Counted from the stretch's first letter, positions 34,118 through 43,419 are shown. The stretch: DNA of 45,566 bases from Sulfobacillus harzensis (GCF_012933365.1 NZ_JABBVZ010000024.1:1-45566); one strand, 5' to 3'. Notes: generated by a model not told the origin, from the sequence alone. Program-made: numbers and translations.

Positions 34118-34120
34118 GAT

Positions 34121-34150
34121 CCCTCCGCCGGTAGTCTCACCGACGGAGGG
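34121..34150 (-). promoter_or_regulatory. Stable hairpin that buries the ribosome binding site of the Hsp20-like gene
   Basis: On the minus-strand RNA CCCUCCGUCGGU and ACCGGCGGAGGG pair over 12 positions (one U-G wobble) around the loop GAGACU. The right arm contains the SD GGAGGG, three to six bases before the ATGATG start. On the plus strand the wobble becomes a C/A mismatch, so the fold is better in the transcript sense. It is not followed by T, so it is not a terminator. A role as RNA thermometer or attenuator is inference. Confidence 0.6.
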
Positions 34151-34162
34151 AAAATTACTCCA

Positions 34163-35062
34163 TCAGGCCGGCTTGGGCGCCCCCTTGCGGTGCGCGTCGT
34201 CCCGCTTGCGCCAGAGAAACCACACGGGGCTCGCAATGAAAAGGGAGGTAAACGTTCCGAAAAACACCCCGATGAGCATGGTCACCGAGAAGTCGCGGAT
34301 ACTGGAGCCTCCCAGCGCCAACAGCGCCGCCAACGCCAACATCACCGTGGTCGAGGTGTTGATGGACCGCATTAGCACTTGGTTCAGGCTGCGGTTGACC
34401 ACCTCCTCCAAGGGCTCGTTCTTGCGCTGCTTGTGCAGATTTTCGCGGATTCGGTCAAACACAATAATCCGGTCATTCATCGAATACCCAAAGATGGTGA
34501 GCACCGCCATGATGAAGTATTTGGTCAACACCACATGAATGAGAGCCACCATGCCCACGGTCACAATCACGTCCAAGAGCAGTGCAATAATCCCAGCCAT
34601 GGCAAACCGAAACTCAAAGCGAATGGTGATGTAAAGGATAATTGCCACGGTGGCCAACACCACGGCCAGAAGCGCCGTCCGCTCCGTTTGCTGGCCAATG
34701 ATGGAGGATACTCGGCTGGTGGACACTTCTTGATATGGCGCCACCGTCTTCATTTGGGTGAGCAGAACGCCCCGTTCATGCTCACTAATGGTCGGGGTGG
34801 TGATGAGCACCTCGCGGTTGCCTTTGCCGATGTAGACAATGGTGCTTTGATTGAGGTGCTGCGAATCCAACACCCGACGGACACTCACGGTGCTAATGGC
34901 ATGGGAGAATTTCAAATCGAACTGCGTGCCCCCGGTAAAGTCAATGCCATAGTTCAGGCCACGGACAAAGATGCCGAACAACCCCACCAGCAAAAGCAAA
35001 CCGGAGACCCCAAACCATACCTTCCAGTTCTTCAAAAAGTCCCAGTGAAAAGACGTGGTCAT
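34163..35062 (-). CDS. secF: Protein translocase subunit SecF
   Basis: Part of the SecDF proton-driven motor that pulls proteins from the Sec channel. The 299-residue protein has six membrane helices, the first transmembrane segment then GIDFTGGTQFDL, and the late block YSMNDRIIVFDRIRENL with the conserved Asp and Arg. The start ATG 35062 is ten bases after secD. Normal length. Confidence 0.96.
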   Translation of the reverse strand: MTTSFHWDFLKNWKVWFGVSGLLLLVGLFGIFVRGLNYGIDFTGGTQFDLKFSHAISTVSVRRVLDSQHLNQSTIVYIGKGNREVLITTPTISEHERGVLLTQMKTVAPYQEVSTSRVSSIIGQQTERTALLAVVLATVAIILYITIRFEFRFAMAGIIALLLDVIVTVGMVALIHVVLTKYFIMAVLTIFGYSMNDRIIVFDRIRENLHKQRKNEPLEEVVNRSLNQVLMRSINTSTTVMLALAALLALGGSSIRDFSVTMLIGVFFGTFTSLFIASPVWFLWRKRDDAHRKGAPKPA

Positions 35063-35071
35063 GGTGTCCCC

Positions 35072-36286
35072 CTAACCGACAAAGACGGCCCGGATGCGTG
35101 CCCATCCGGCGTCTGCCGCCAGTCGAATGAATTGCCGCGTAAGAATCACAGCGGTAAACAACGAAATGACAATGCCGATCATAAGCGTCAGAGCAAATCC
35201 CTTGACGCTGCCGCTTCCCAGGAAAAAGAGAATGATGGCGGCAATGAAGGTGGTGGCATTCGAGTCCATAATCGCTCGGATAGCGTTCCGGAATCCCACC
35301 TCGATTGCGGCCCGGGGCGTCTTTCCGCCCACCATTTCTTCGCGCACCCGGGAGAAGATAATGACGTTGGCGTCCACCGCCATGCCCATCGACAAAATAA
35401 TACCGGCGATGCCGGGGATGGTGATGGTAGCATGCACCGCCCACAAGGCGCCCAGCAATAAGAAGCCGTACACCCCGAGTGCAATGTCGGCCAGCAATCC
35501 GGCCAACCGGTACCAAAACATCATGGCCAGGGCAATGAGGATGATGGCAATGGCCGCCGCCCGTTCCGAGTTGATGACGGATTGGTGGCCCAAGGTCGCC
35601 GAGATGGTCTCCACACTCAGCACCTTGAGTTTGACCGGCAGAGCCCCGGACTGCAGCAACAGCGCCGTTTTCTGAGCCTGTTTAAGGGTGGTGAAATTCC
35701 CCGTTAATTGCGCCTGACCCGAGGTAATCACATCCCGAACCACCGGCGCTTCCAGCTCTTTCCCATCCAGATAAATGGGAAGCGGCTGGCCGAGATATTT
35801 TTTGGTGGCCGAAGCAAACAACTTGGTGCCTTCGCTATTGAACGACAGGTTCACCACGTACTGGCCACCGGCAATGGCCGCCTGCGCGTTGGTCAAGTCT
35901 CGACCGGTCAACAGCACCTGTTTGCTGGAGGGATCCTTAATCTCTAGCAAGGCAGTCTGCCCTAGATAACGAAGCGCCTGCTCGGGATCCTTGACACCGG
36001 GCAGGTCGACGGTGATACGTTTGGGGCCGACCTCTTGAACGACCGGCTCGCTAACCCCCAATTTATTGACGCGGTATGACAAGATTTGCATGGCCTTCGC
36101 CATCGCATTCTTATTCACCGGAGCCCCGGGAGAAGGCTCAGCCTGATATGTGGCGGTCACGCCGCCCTTCAAGTCCAGCCCGTATTTCAAATGATTGGTT
36201 ATGGGATTTATTACGGAAAAGTAGCCGCCAGCGATGATGATGACCGCGATCAGCGCGAGCAAAGTGGCTATGCTCCTTGGACGCAT
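35072..36286 (-). CDS. secD: Protein translocase subunit SecD
   Basis: Partner of SecF. The 404-residue protein has NPITNHLKYGLDLKGGVTATY, the periplasmic P1 domain (residues about 50-230), the AILIALAMMFWYRLAG helix, and GMAVDANVIIFSRVREEM with its proton-pathway Asp in the fourth transmembrane segment. The ATG at 36286 has AGGAGG seven bases upstream; an earlier ATG at 36304 would lie before that SD. Shorter than Gram-negative SecD but normal for Firmicutes with separate secD and secF. Confidence 0.96.
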   Translation of the reverse strand: MRPRSIATLLALIAVIIIAGGYFSVINPITNHLKYGLDLKGGVTATYQAEPSPGAPVNKNAMAKAMQILSYRVNKLGVSEPVVQEVGPKRITVDLPGVKDPEQALRYLGQTALLEIKDPSSKQVLLTGRDLTNAQAAIAGGQYVVNLSFNSEGTKLFASATKKYLGQPLPIYLDGKELEAPVVRDVITSGQAQLTGNFTTLKQAQKTALLLQSGALPVKLKVLSVETISATLGHQSVINSERAAAIAIILIALAMMFWYRLAGLLADIALGVYGFLLLGALWAVHATITIPGIAGIILSMGMAVDANVIIFSRVREEMVGGKTPRAAIEVGFRNAIRAIMDSNATTFIAAIILFFLGSGSVKGFALTLMIGIVISLFTAVILTRQFIRLAADAGWARIRAVFVG

Positions 36287-36340
36287 GCGTCCGCCTCCTG
36301 TCAAAAAATCAGTTTATTATATCCTTGGCCAAATACCCTG

Positions 36341-36730
36341 TCAATGAACGGGTATTCTTTGTCGATGAAGCCAATCTTCAATCACATCGGCCACCTGTTC
36401 CGGATTTAAGCTGTCGGTATGGACAATGAGTCCCGCATGATGGCGCGCGTCGCGAAGCCGGTCCCATTCCGTGCGGTAAAAAGCGGGATCCCATGATAAA
36501 GCGCGCCGCTGGTGGACCGTCCGCCAACTGGCGCAGAGCATCACCACCGTCGAGCCCGTACGCCGGTATAGTTCGGGCACTTGCGAGTGCTCCTGAGCCA
36601 CGGCTTTGGCGACAATGCCGCGCTCCTCTAAGATGTGGCTGACGGTGGTTTTCCCAGCGGCGCACACGCCCACCAAAACCACGGGGTTAGTAGGGGATGC
36701 TGGCATAGAGGCTTCGCCGAGCAGACTCAT
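36341..36730 (-). CDS. Small P-loop protein, kinase-like
   Basis: A 129-residue protein with a Walker A motif GVCAAGKTT (residues 21-29) and the region MLCASWRTVHQRR. The size fits a small nucleotide-kinase-like or AAA-type fold, but no second motif identifies a substrate. It overlaps the phosphatase gene by 44 bases. The ATG 36730 has AAAGGAG three bases upstream; ATG 36706 is an alternative. Joint translation with the phosphatase suggests a paired role. Confidence 0.75.
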   Translation of the reverse strand: MSLLGEASMPASPTNPVVLVGVCAAGKTTVSHILEERGIVAKAVAQEHSQVPELYRRTGSTVVMLCASWRTVHQRRALSWDPAFYRTEWDRLRDARHHAGLIVHTDSLNPEQVADVIEDWLHRQRIPVH

Positions 36731-37391
36731 CGTCTCCTTTCAATCCCAGCGCCATGATGCTGATATCATCGGTGGGTCGGCCGCGCTCCAGATCCAGCGC
36801 GTGATCCATTAGCTCGTCCACAAACTGGCCCAGCTCGTCCACGCTAATGGATAAAAACCGCTCTTCCCAGGCCGTCCAATCAAAGGGCGTTCCATAGCGG
36901 CGCCCCGCATGCAAAAGACCGTCAGAGCAGGTGAGAAGCAAACTCCCGGGGAGCGCTTCGAGCTCCGTCATCGCCGGCCGGGTCTTCCGATAGGTGCCGA
37001 TGACCTCGGCGCCGCCCTCCAGGCGAAACACGTGTTCTTCTTGACGGCAAAGGACGGGACTCGGGGCGTTCCGGGCAATGACCAGGGTCCGGGTGTGCCA
37101 GTCCACCGACAAGAGAGCCAAGGTGGCCGTGACCCGGCCCTCACGAGCCGTGTAAAGCATGTCCTGGACGGCCCGGGCCACCGCACCATCGCGCGACCCG
37201 TCCGCAATGAGCTGCACCGCCCGCATGGCCACCATGCGACTAATCCGGCGCGCGGCCGGGCCTGAACCCTGGCCGTCCGCGAGAATCAGCGTCAATCCCC
37301 CTAAGGGGCGCTCCACCAGCTCGATGCTGTCCCCGCTCTGGCCGAGCGCCCCTTTAGGCATCTTGCTCCATGCCACTTCAACTCGCTGCAT
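36687..37391 (-). CDS. SpoIIE/PP2C-type serine phosphatase
   Basis: The 234-residue protein is a stand-alone PP2C of the SpoIIE/RsbU group: SGDSIEL, ADGQGSGPAARRIS (catalytic Asp), VTATLALLSVDW, LLLTCSDGLL and RPTDDISIM carry the metal-ligand Asp residues. It has no membrane or sensor domain, so its input is not in the sequence. Such enzymes dephosphorylate anti-sigma-factor antagonists. It overlaps selB by 14 bases and the P-loop gene by 44 bases. Confidence 0.88.
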   Translation of the reverse strand: MQRVEVAWSKMPKGALGQSGDSIELVERPLGGLTLILADGQGSGPAARRISRMVAMRAVQLIADGSRDGAVARAVQDMLYTAREGRVTATLALLSVDWHTRTLVIARNAPSPVLCRQEEHVFRLEGGAEVIGTYRKTRPAMTELEALPGSLLLTCSDGLLHAGRRYGTPFDWTAWEERFLSISVDELGQFVDELMDHALDLERGRPTDDISIMALGLKGDDESARRSLYASIPY

Positions 37392-39276
37392 TTGAGACCA
37401 ACTCCCGCATATCGCCCACGCGGCGCGTCACCCGTTCCCGATCCAAAAGCTCCAAGAAGAGCACCGCATGCCGCCGGCTGATCCCCAGCACATCCCGCAG
37501 TTGACTGGTGCTGAGCGGACCCTGCTCTTGAATCGCCGCCATCACCCGATCCCGTCCTTCGCGATATGCATCCGCGGCGATGGCGAGCCCATCCTCCAGC
37601 CGCAGAAGTTTTCCGGCCAGAAAGAGATATTCGACAATGTCATCGAAGGCGCTTCGCTCCAAACGCGCCGCCGACTGCACCTCCTCATACCCTTGCGGCC
37701 TCAGTCCTCCGTCTCGAATCAGCTGATACACCCGTTCGATGGTCTCGGGCCACGGCGAAGGCAGTGGCGGCGGCTCCTTTTGGAGTCGAATCCATTCCCG
37801 ATCCAGCGTCCAGGGACCCTGTTCGATGACCGCTTGAAACACGCGCTGAGGCCACTTGGCGGCCATTTTGGCCTTCAATTCCTCTTTCGGCATGCCGGGC
37901 TTGACCGGATGGTCCTGGCTGTAGCGCTCGACGACCGCCCGGCCTTTCTCGGCCCAGACCGAATGGGCTTCCCGATGCCAGAACATCTCTCCCTCCAGGG
38001 CCAATATCCCCGGGAGATCATGAAGCCCGGAAAGAATCTCGTCCCGCGTCAATCCGCTCAACCGCTCCAAATCCTGAAGGGCCAGCGGCGCCGCCGCCTC
38101 TTTGAGGGCCGCCTCAATGATGCCGATGTCATCCTGATCCCGAAGCCGTGTGAGCCGCTCGATGAGATGCGGCTCCTTTCGCTTATGATGCGTGCCCGCC
38201 TCCAGCACCATGCCGCCCCCGATGGTCACCACCGGGCTGTAGGAGCGAATCAGCAGCCGGTCATGGCGCGTGAGCGGCATGACTGACTCCAGGCGCACTT
38301 CCGCAAAAGCGCTCTCTCCCGGAGCCAACTCACCCCGGTCGTAAAAGTAAACCCGTCCTAATACCTCGGCCGTGCCGGCATGGACATGCACGCGCGTCTT
38401 TTCGGTGAGCGGCGGAGCCGAGGGCAAGAGCTCCAAGTCCACCACCGCCACATCCACGCCTATGAGTGTTCCCGGCGACGCCACAACCTGGCCGCGCTCA
38501 ATCTCTTCGCGCTCCACCCCCGCCAAGTTGACCGCTACCCGCTGGCCGGATTTCGCCTCGTTGACGGTGCGGCCATGCACCTGAAGTCCCCGAACGCGCA
38601 CGCTTTTTCCGAGCGGAACCACGCTGAGCGCCGCATCCGTCCCGATGGTGCCAGTCACCAAAGTCCCCGTGACCACGGTGCCAAACCCCTTGACGCTAAA
38701 CACCCGGTCAATCGGAAGGCGCACAGCGCCGCGATCCGCCCGCCGCTCCACCGTGACCGAAAGGGCTTCTAATTCCTTGACCACGGTATCCAATCCACGA
38801 CCGGAAACAGCGTCCGCCACCACAATCGGCGCCGACTGCAAGAAGGTGTGCTGCACCGCCTCACGGACCATCTCTTGCACCAAGTCCAACATGTCGGCCT
38901 CGACCAAGTCCGCCTTGGTGATGACGGTAAACCCCCTTTTCACACCCAAAAGGCGCAAAATGGCCAAATGCTCCTCGGTCTGCGGCATGACCCCCTCATC
39001 CGCCGCCACCACCAGCATCACCGCGTCCATGCCGTGCACACCAGCCACCATGTTTCTCACAAAACGCTCATGGCCGGGCACGTCAATGAAAGCTAGGCGC
39101 TGCCCGGAGGGAAGCGTCATATGGGCAAAACCCAAGTCGATGGTGATGCCGCGCGCTTTTTCCTCGGGCAGGCGATCCGCGTCTTGGCCGGTCAGCGCCT
39201 TGACCAAGGTGGTTTTGCCATGGTCAATATGGCCGGCCGTTCCCACAATAACCGGATATCGTGTAGGATTGGCCAT
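37378..39276 (-). CDS. selB: Selenocysteine-specific translation elongation factor SelB
   Basis: Brings Sec-tRNA(Sec) to UGA codons next to a SECIS hairpin. The 632-residue protein has the GTPase motifs [26 protein letters not shown] and ITKADLV, two beta-barrel domains, and four winged-helix domains at the C-terminus (from about residue 370). Length fits bacterial SelB (about 600-640). selA, selD, the Sec tRNA and a selenoprotein are not in this window, so a selenium pathway elsewhere in the genome is expected. Confidence 0.95.
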   Translation of the reverse strand: MANPTRYPVIVGTAGHIDHGKTTLVKALTGQDADRLPEEKARGITIDLGFAHMTLPSGQRLAFIDVPGHERFVRNMVAGVHGMDAVMLVVAADEGVMPQTEEHLAILRLLGVKRGFTVITKADLVEADMLDLVQEMVREAVQHTFLQSAPIVVADAVSGRGLDTVVKELEALSVTVERRADRGAVRLPIDRVFSVKGFGTVVTGTLVTGTIGTDAALSVVPLGKSVRVRGLQVHGRTVNEAKSGQRVAVNLAGVEREEIERGQVVASPGTLIGVDVAVVDLELLPSAPPLTEKTRVHVHAGTAEVLGRVYFYDRGELAPGESAFAEVRLESVMPLTRHDRLLIRSYSPVVTIGGGMVLEAGTHHKRKEPHLIERLTRLRDQDDIGIIEAALKEAAAPLALQDLERLSGLTRDEILSGLHDLPGILALEGEMFWHREAHSVWAEKGRAVVERYSQDHPVKPGMPKEELKAKMAAKWPQRVFQAVIEQGPWTLDREWIRLQKEPPPLPSPWPETIERVYQLIRDGGLRPQGYEEVQSAARLERSAFDDIVEYLFLAGKLLRLEDGLAIAADAYREGRDRVMAAIQEQGPLSTSQLRDVLGISRRHAVLFLELLDRERVTRRVGDMRELVSNAAS

Positions 39277-39280
39277 GCTC

Positions 39281-40660
39281 CTACCCCTCTCGAAAATGTT
39301 TCACTAGTCCCTGGTGCGTCAATAAATTGCGCACCTCTAACATAGCCGTATAGGTCGGCAACACGTAGAGCGTGCCCCCCTGAAGGTCATCCATGGCACG
39401 CTGCAGTATGTTGGGGATGCTCTCATCCACCACCACCTGATCGCGCTCAACCCCTGCATATTTAAGCCGCACAGCCATGTCCCGGGCTCGAATTCCACTA
39501 ACATACCAGGAGTCGATGCCCAATTTCGGGATCCAGTGCTCAAAATCTACGTCCCAGAGCCAGGATACGTCCCGGCCGTCGGCGTACTGGTCATTAATGA
39601 CAATCAGCCCGGCGCGATGCGGCTGGTCGTCTTCGCTCATGGCGCCCAACACCTGATTGAATCCCACCGGATTCTTGACCAGCGCCAGCCACAACCGCGT
39701 GTCTCCCGCCTGCACCAGTTCCATGCGCCCAAATGCGGGTCGAAAACTTTGCAGCTGCTCGGCCACTACCCCGGCATTAATCCCTAAAGCCAACGCGGCG
39801 CTCATCGCCGCCACTTGGTTATAAATATTGTAGACCCCAGGCAACCGCCAGCGAAATGGCCGTTCCTCGCCGTCAATCCGCACCCACAGGGTTTCCTCCG
39901 CCCGGCTCCACCGGGTCACCAGCACGTCGGGCGTTGGCCGCCGCCATCCGCAATGCGGGCAGTGATAGTGGCCCACATGGGCATAAAAGCGGCGATCGTA
40001 GACCAAGGCCGTACCGCACGCGGGGCAATAGCGGGCGTCGACCGCATCGTAACCGGCCGCCTCCATTCCCGGCTGCCCCTCAAGGCCGTAGTATAAAACG
40101 TGCGCCTGTCCGGTACCGAGTCGCGCCACCTGGGGATCGTCGGCATTCAACACCAGGGTGCCGCCCGCCTGAAGGTGCTCGATGCCTCGGGCCACGTAAT
40201 TCACCGTCGTCGAAAGCTCGCCGTAGCGATCCAACTGGTCGCGAAAGAAGTTGGTGACCACAATCGCCCGCGGCTCAATCTCCAGCCCCGCTCGGGGCAT
40301 GGTCGCCTCGTCGGTCTCCAAAATGGCCCACTTCGCCCGCGGCACGATGCGCCACCGTTCCGCCTGCACGAAGGCCGCCGTGAGGCCGGAAATGAGATTG
40401 GCGCCCGAGCGGTTGGCTAAAATGCGTCCCGCGCTGCCTGCGAGAATATGACGGAGCATGGCAGCCGTGGTGGTTTTGCCGTTGGTCCCGGTCAAAAGCA
40501 ATGATCCGCCCGCGAAACGCCGCGACACGCGAATCAACACCCGGGGATCAATCCGGCGCGCCACCAGCCCGGTGATGGAACTTCCACCCCGACCCGTGAG
40601 GCGGCTTAAAAATCCCACCAGCCGCGCCGCCCAAACCGCCAGCCAGGTTCTAGGATTCAT
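39281..40660 (-). CDS. murT: Lipid II isoglutaminyl synthase, MurT-type Mur ligase
   Basis: The 459-residue protein has the Mur ligase ATP site [26 protein letters not shown], the late block [10 protein letters not shown] and LVIND, and a Cys4 zinc ribbon YCPACGTAL / YHCPHCGWR typical of MurT. With GatD it amidates the glutamate of lipid II. gatD, which usually sits next to murT, is not here. It begins at ATG 40660 (MNPRTW); an upstream ATG at 40684 is also possible, and it overlaps rmlB by 11 bases. Confidence 0.9.
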   Translation of the reverse strand: MNPRTWLAVWAARLVGFLSRLTGRGGSSITGLVARRIDPRVLIRVSRRFAGGSLLLTGTNGKTTTAAMLRHILAGSAGRILANRSGANLISGLTAAFVQAERWRIVPRAKWAILETDEATMPRAGLEIEPRAIVVTNFFRDQLDRYGELSTTVNYVARGIEHLQAGGTLVLNADDPQVARLGTGQAHVLYYGLEGQPGMEAAGYDAVDARYCPACGTALVYDRRFYAHVGHYHCPHCGWRRPTPDVLVTRWSRAEETLWVRIDGEERPFRWRLPGVYNIYNQVAAMSAALALGINAGVVAEQLQSFRPAFGRMELVQAGDTRLWLALVKNPVGFNQVLGAMSEDDQPHRAGLIVINDQYADGRDVSWLWDVDFEHWIPKLGIDSWYVSGIRARDMAVRLKYAGVERDQVVVDESIPNILQRAMDDLQGGTLYVLPTYTAMLEVRNLLTHQGLVKHFREG

Positions 40661-41678
40661 GCTCGCCGGACTCCAACTGCGCATAGTGGCGGCGGTAGTA
40701 GGTCAAATAATCCCCCGACTTGACGGCTTGCCACCACTCGGTGTGGGTGCGATACCAGTCCACTGTCCGGCGGAGCCCTTCCTCCCAAGAAACGCGCGGC
40801 GTAAAGCCCAATTCCTTTTCCGCGTAGCCGGGATCGATGGCATAGCGGCGATCGTGCCCGAGGCGATCTTTCACCGGCACCACGGTCTCGGGTGGCAGGC
40901 CCATCAACGCCAAGAGCGCCTGGGCGACCTCCCGGTTGGACTGCTCATTTCGGGTTCCGAGATTGTACACTTGGCCCGCCTTGCCCCGCGTCAAGGCCAG
41001 CCACAAGCCCTCGACGTGATCTTCAACGTAAATCCAATCCCGCACGTTGAGGCCGTCCCCATAAATGGGCCATGGCTTTCCTTCCAGCCCGTTCGTGATC
41101 CACAGCGGAATCAATTTCTCCGGGAATTGATACGGGCCATAATTGTTGGAGCAGCGGGTGACCACCACATCCTGACCATAGGTGTGATACTGGGCCAGCG
41201 CCAGCATATCGGAAGCCGCCTTGCTGGCCGAGTACGGACTCCGGGGTTGAAGCGGTGTATCCTCCCGGAAATAGCCGTCAGGACCCAGGCTGCCGTACAC
41301 CTCATCGGTCGAGACGTGAAGAAATCGGCGTACCTGGTGGCGGCGGGCCGCCTCCAACAGCACTTCGGTGCCCACCACATTGGTCTCGACAAAGGGCATG
41401 CCGTTTTCAATGCTGCGGTCCACATGCGACTCCGCCGCCAAGTGCATCACGGCGTCCGGCTTGGCTTTGGCAAAGATCGCCTCCACGGCCGCCGCGTCGG
41501 TAATCGACGCGCGGTGCCAGGTGTAACGCGGGTGGTCAGCCAAGTCCGCGAGGTTGGCCAAATTTCCCGCATAGGTGAGCGCGTCCAGATTATCCACCTG
41601 AATGTCGGGCTCGTTCAACAGCCGGCGAACCAGGTGGGAGCCGATAAACCCTAGACCACCGGTGACCAGAATGCGCAC
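40650..41678 (-). CDS. rmlB: dTDP-glucose 4,6-dehydratase
   Basis: SDR enzyme that makes dTDP-4-keto-6-deoxyglucose. The 342-residue protein has the NAD motif VTGGLGFIGSHLVRRL, HLAAESHVDRSI, STDEVYG and YSASKAASD with the catalytic Tyr and Lys, and RDWIYVEDH. I chose GTG 41678 because GGGAGG lies seven bases upstream; a TTG two codons earlier is too close to the SD. Confidence 0.96.
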   Translation of the reverse strand: MRILVTGGLGFIGSHLVRRLLNEPDIQVDNLDALTYAGNLANLADLADHPRYTWHRASITDAAAVEAIFAKAKPDAVMHLAAESHVDRSIENGMPFVETNVVGTEVLLEAARRHQVRRFLHVSTDEVYGSLGPDGYFREDTPLQPRSPYSASKAASDMLALAQYHTYGQDVVVTRCSNNYGPYQFPEKLIPLWITNGLEGKPWPIYGDGLNVRDWIYVEDHVEGLWLALTRGKAGQVYNLGTRNEQSNREVAQALLALMGLPPETVVPVKDRLGHDRRYAIDPGYAEKELGFTPRVSWEEGLRRTVDWYRTHTEWWQAVKSGDYLTYYRRHYAQLESGEHES

Positions 41679-41696
41679 AAACAAACCTCCCGCCTG

Positions 41697-42167
41697 TTAT
41701 CGAAACTGAGTGCTCCAATCGAAGCCAATTGTCGGGTCATCCCAGGCCAACCGCTTTTCATCCGGATTGTCCGGACGATACGATTCGGTGGTGAAATAAA
41801 CAATCATCAAAGGTTTGGGACCCAGGACACGATACCCGTGGGCGACGCCCACCGGAATGACAATTAAAATGGGATGGTCCTCGCCCGCATAGAGTACCTG
41901 GGTAATGCCCTTGGTCGGGGAATCCGGCCTTAAATCGTGGAGGACCACCTGAGCCGAGCCGACCGGGAAAAACCACAGGTCATCCTGTCGCTCGTGGTAA
42001 TGGAAGGCCTTAATGACCCCGGGATAGCTCATGGACAGCGACGCTTGTCCAAAACGCCGCAGAAGCTCATCATCATCTCGCAAAATCTCTTGAAAGAACC
42101 CCCGGTCGTCCGGATGGCGCACCAGTTTCTTCACCACAACGCCTTCAATGGCGCCAAATTGACTCAT
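41697..42167 (-). CDS. rmlC: dTDP-4-dehydrorhamnose 3,5-epimerase-like protein
   Basis: The 156-residue cupin has KKLVRHPDDRGFFQEI at the N-terminus and KAFHYHERQDDLWFFPVGSAQV, with the catalytic His in FHYH, plus PVGVAHGYRV. It differs from textbook RmlC (GLHYQ) and the product may be another dTDP-keto-sugar epimer. It sits between rmlB and rmlA, so a dTDP-6-deoxyhexose path is likely. rmlD is not in the window. Confidence 0.88.
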   Translation of the reverse strand: MSQFGAIEGVVVKKLVRHPDDRGFFQEILRDDDELLRRFGQASLSMSYPGVIKAFHYHERQDDLWFFPVGSAQVVLHDLRPDSPTKGITQVLYAGEDHPILIVIPVGVAHGYRVLGPKPLMIVYFTTESYRPDNPDEKRLAWDDPTIGFDWSTQFR

Positions 42168-42188
42168 CCGCTCTTCCCACCCTTTACT

Positions 42189-43250
42189 TTAGACGTCAAT
42201 GCGGCTTTGGTCGCCCAGCACCAAACGAAGGCCGCGCGGCCGACGCCGCCCGCCGGCGACGCGCACCCCCCGACCAATCAAGCTTTGGTCGATGCGTTCT
42301 TGAATGTCCTCGATGTTGCTGTCAGCCAAGATCACGCTGTTTTCAATTTCCGTTCGGCGGATCACAACTTGCGGGCCGACCGCCGTATAAGGGCCAATAT
42401 AACTATCCTCGATCCGGGCTCCTCCCGCAATGGTCACGGGACCGCGAATGTCAGAGCGCACCACTTCGGCACCGGGCTCAATCACGACTCGGCCGGTGAT
42501 GCGGCTCTCACCATCCACCTGCCCCTCGATGCGGGTGGCCAAATCCTCCAACACCAGCCGATTGGCTTCTAAGACATCTTCCGGCCGCCCGGTATCCTTC
42601 CACCACCCTTCCACTCGGGTGGAATCCACATTCAAATTCCAGTCGATGAGGCACTGGATGGCGTCGGTAATCTCGTATTCCCCGCGCCAGGAGGGCTTTA
42701 ATTGCGCAATGGCGTCATGGATGACGGGCTGAAAACAATAGGCGCCGACCAACGCCAAATTGGACGGCGGCTCCTTCGGCTTCTCCACTAGCCTGACCAC
42801 CCGGTCGTTCTCTAACACGGCCACGCCAAACTGACGCGGATCATCGACCGCCGTCAGCAAAATCGAGGCGGCATAATCGCCCGCTTGAAAACGCTCCACC
42901 AGCGTGCCAAGGCCGCCGCGAAGCAAATTGTCGCCCAAAAACATCAAAAATGGGTCGTCCCCCAAAAACTCCCGGGCCGATTTTACGGCATGCGCGAGTC
43001 CCAGAGGCGCCGACTGGGGAATATAAGTGATGTTCGCCCCAAATTGACCCCCATCGCCCAGGGCGTGCATCACTTCGTCTTTGGTGTCGCCCACAATGAC
43101 GCCAATGTCGTGAATGCCGGATGCCACCATGGCATCAACGGCGTAAAAAAGAATGGGCCGATTGGCCACCGGAATAAGCTGTTTCGCTCCCGTGTAGGTT
43201 AACGGCCGCAATCGACTGCCGGTGCCACCGGCCAACAACAATCCCTTCAC
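42189..43250 (-). CDS. rmlA: Glucose-1-phosphate thymidylyltransferase, long form
   Basis: Makes dTDP-glucose. The N-terminal transferase has LLLAGGTGSRLRPLTYTGAKQLIPV and FLGDNLLRGG, and the C-terminal third (from about residue 240) has left-handed beta-helix hexapeptides, ending around SNIEDIQERIDQSLIG. This is the long RmlA type used in antibiotic or secondary sugar paths and in many archaea. GTG 43250 is preferred; GAGGGGT sits seven bases before it, while GTG 43256 is too close. The promoter must lie in the 65-base gap shared with the tRNA gene. Confidence 0.92.
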   Translation of the reverse strand: MKGLLLAGGTGSRLRPLTYTGAKQLIPVANRPILFYAVDAMVASGIHDIGVIVGDTKDEVMHALGDGGQFGANITYIPQSAPLGLAHAVKSAREFLGDDPFLMFLGDNLLRGGLGTLVERFQAGDYAASILLTAVDDPRQFGVAVLENDRVVRLVEKPKEPPSNLALVGAYCFQPVIHDAIAQLKPSWRGEYEITDAIQCLIDWNLNVDSTRVEGWWKDTGRPEDVLEANRLVLEDLATRIEGQVDGESRITGRVVIEPGAEVVRSDIRGPVTIAGGARIEDSYIGPYTAVGPQVVIRRTEIENSVILADSNIEDIQERIDQSLIGRGVRVAGGRRRPRGLRLVLGDQSRIDV

Positions 43251-43272
43251 GCGCACACCCCTCTTTGCCTAA

Positions 43273-43301
43273 TTGACGAACAGCTTTATACGTCATATAA
43301 T
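43273..43301 (+). promoter_or_regulatory. Promoter of the tRNA-Pro gene
   Basis: TTGACG (43273-43278), 17-base spacer, TATAAT (43296-43301), then a 13-base leader to the tRNA. On the other strand TATAAA lies in the same stretch (dyad TTATA-CGTCA-TATAA) and may serve the divergent rmlA gene. Confidence 0.85.
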
Positions 43302-43314
43302 AACCTACGGTCGT

Positions 43315-43391
43315 CGGGGAGTAGCGCAGTTTGGTAGCGCGCCTGCTTCGGGAGCAGGAGGTCGCAGGTTCAAATCCTGTCTCTCCGACCA
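43315..43391 (+). tRNA. tRNA-Pro (anticodon CGG)
   Basis: CGGGGAG pairs with CTCTCCG in the acceptor stem. The D arm has GCGC/GCGC, the anticodon loop TTCGGGA gives CGG, and the T arm has GCAGG/CCTGT with loop TTCAAAT. CCA is encoded (43389-43391). Two terminators follow. It reads CCG proline codons. Confidence 0.97.
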
Positions 43392-43400
43392 TTTATTTTT

Positions 43401-43419
43401 AAAGGCTAACGCCTTTTTT
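43401..43419 (+). terminator. Terminator directly after tRNA-Pro
   Basis: AAAGGC, loop TAAC, GCCTTT with further T residues, ending about ten bases after the CCA end. Confidence 0.65.

Noticed and set aside
34379..35461. 360-codon plus-strand frame opposite secF and secD
   Set aside because: Antisense shadow of two well-supported genes.
43135..43392. Minus-strand frame starting MVGETGFEPATS across the tRNA gene
   Set aside because: This is a well-known false protein made by reading a tRNA backwards; the tRNA-Pro gene explains it.
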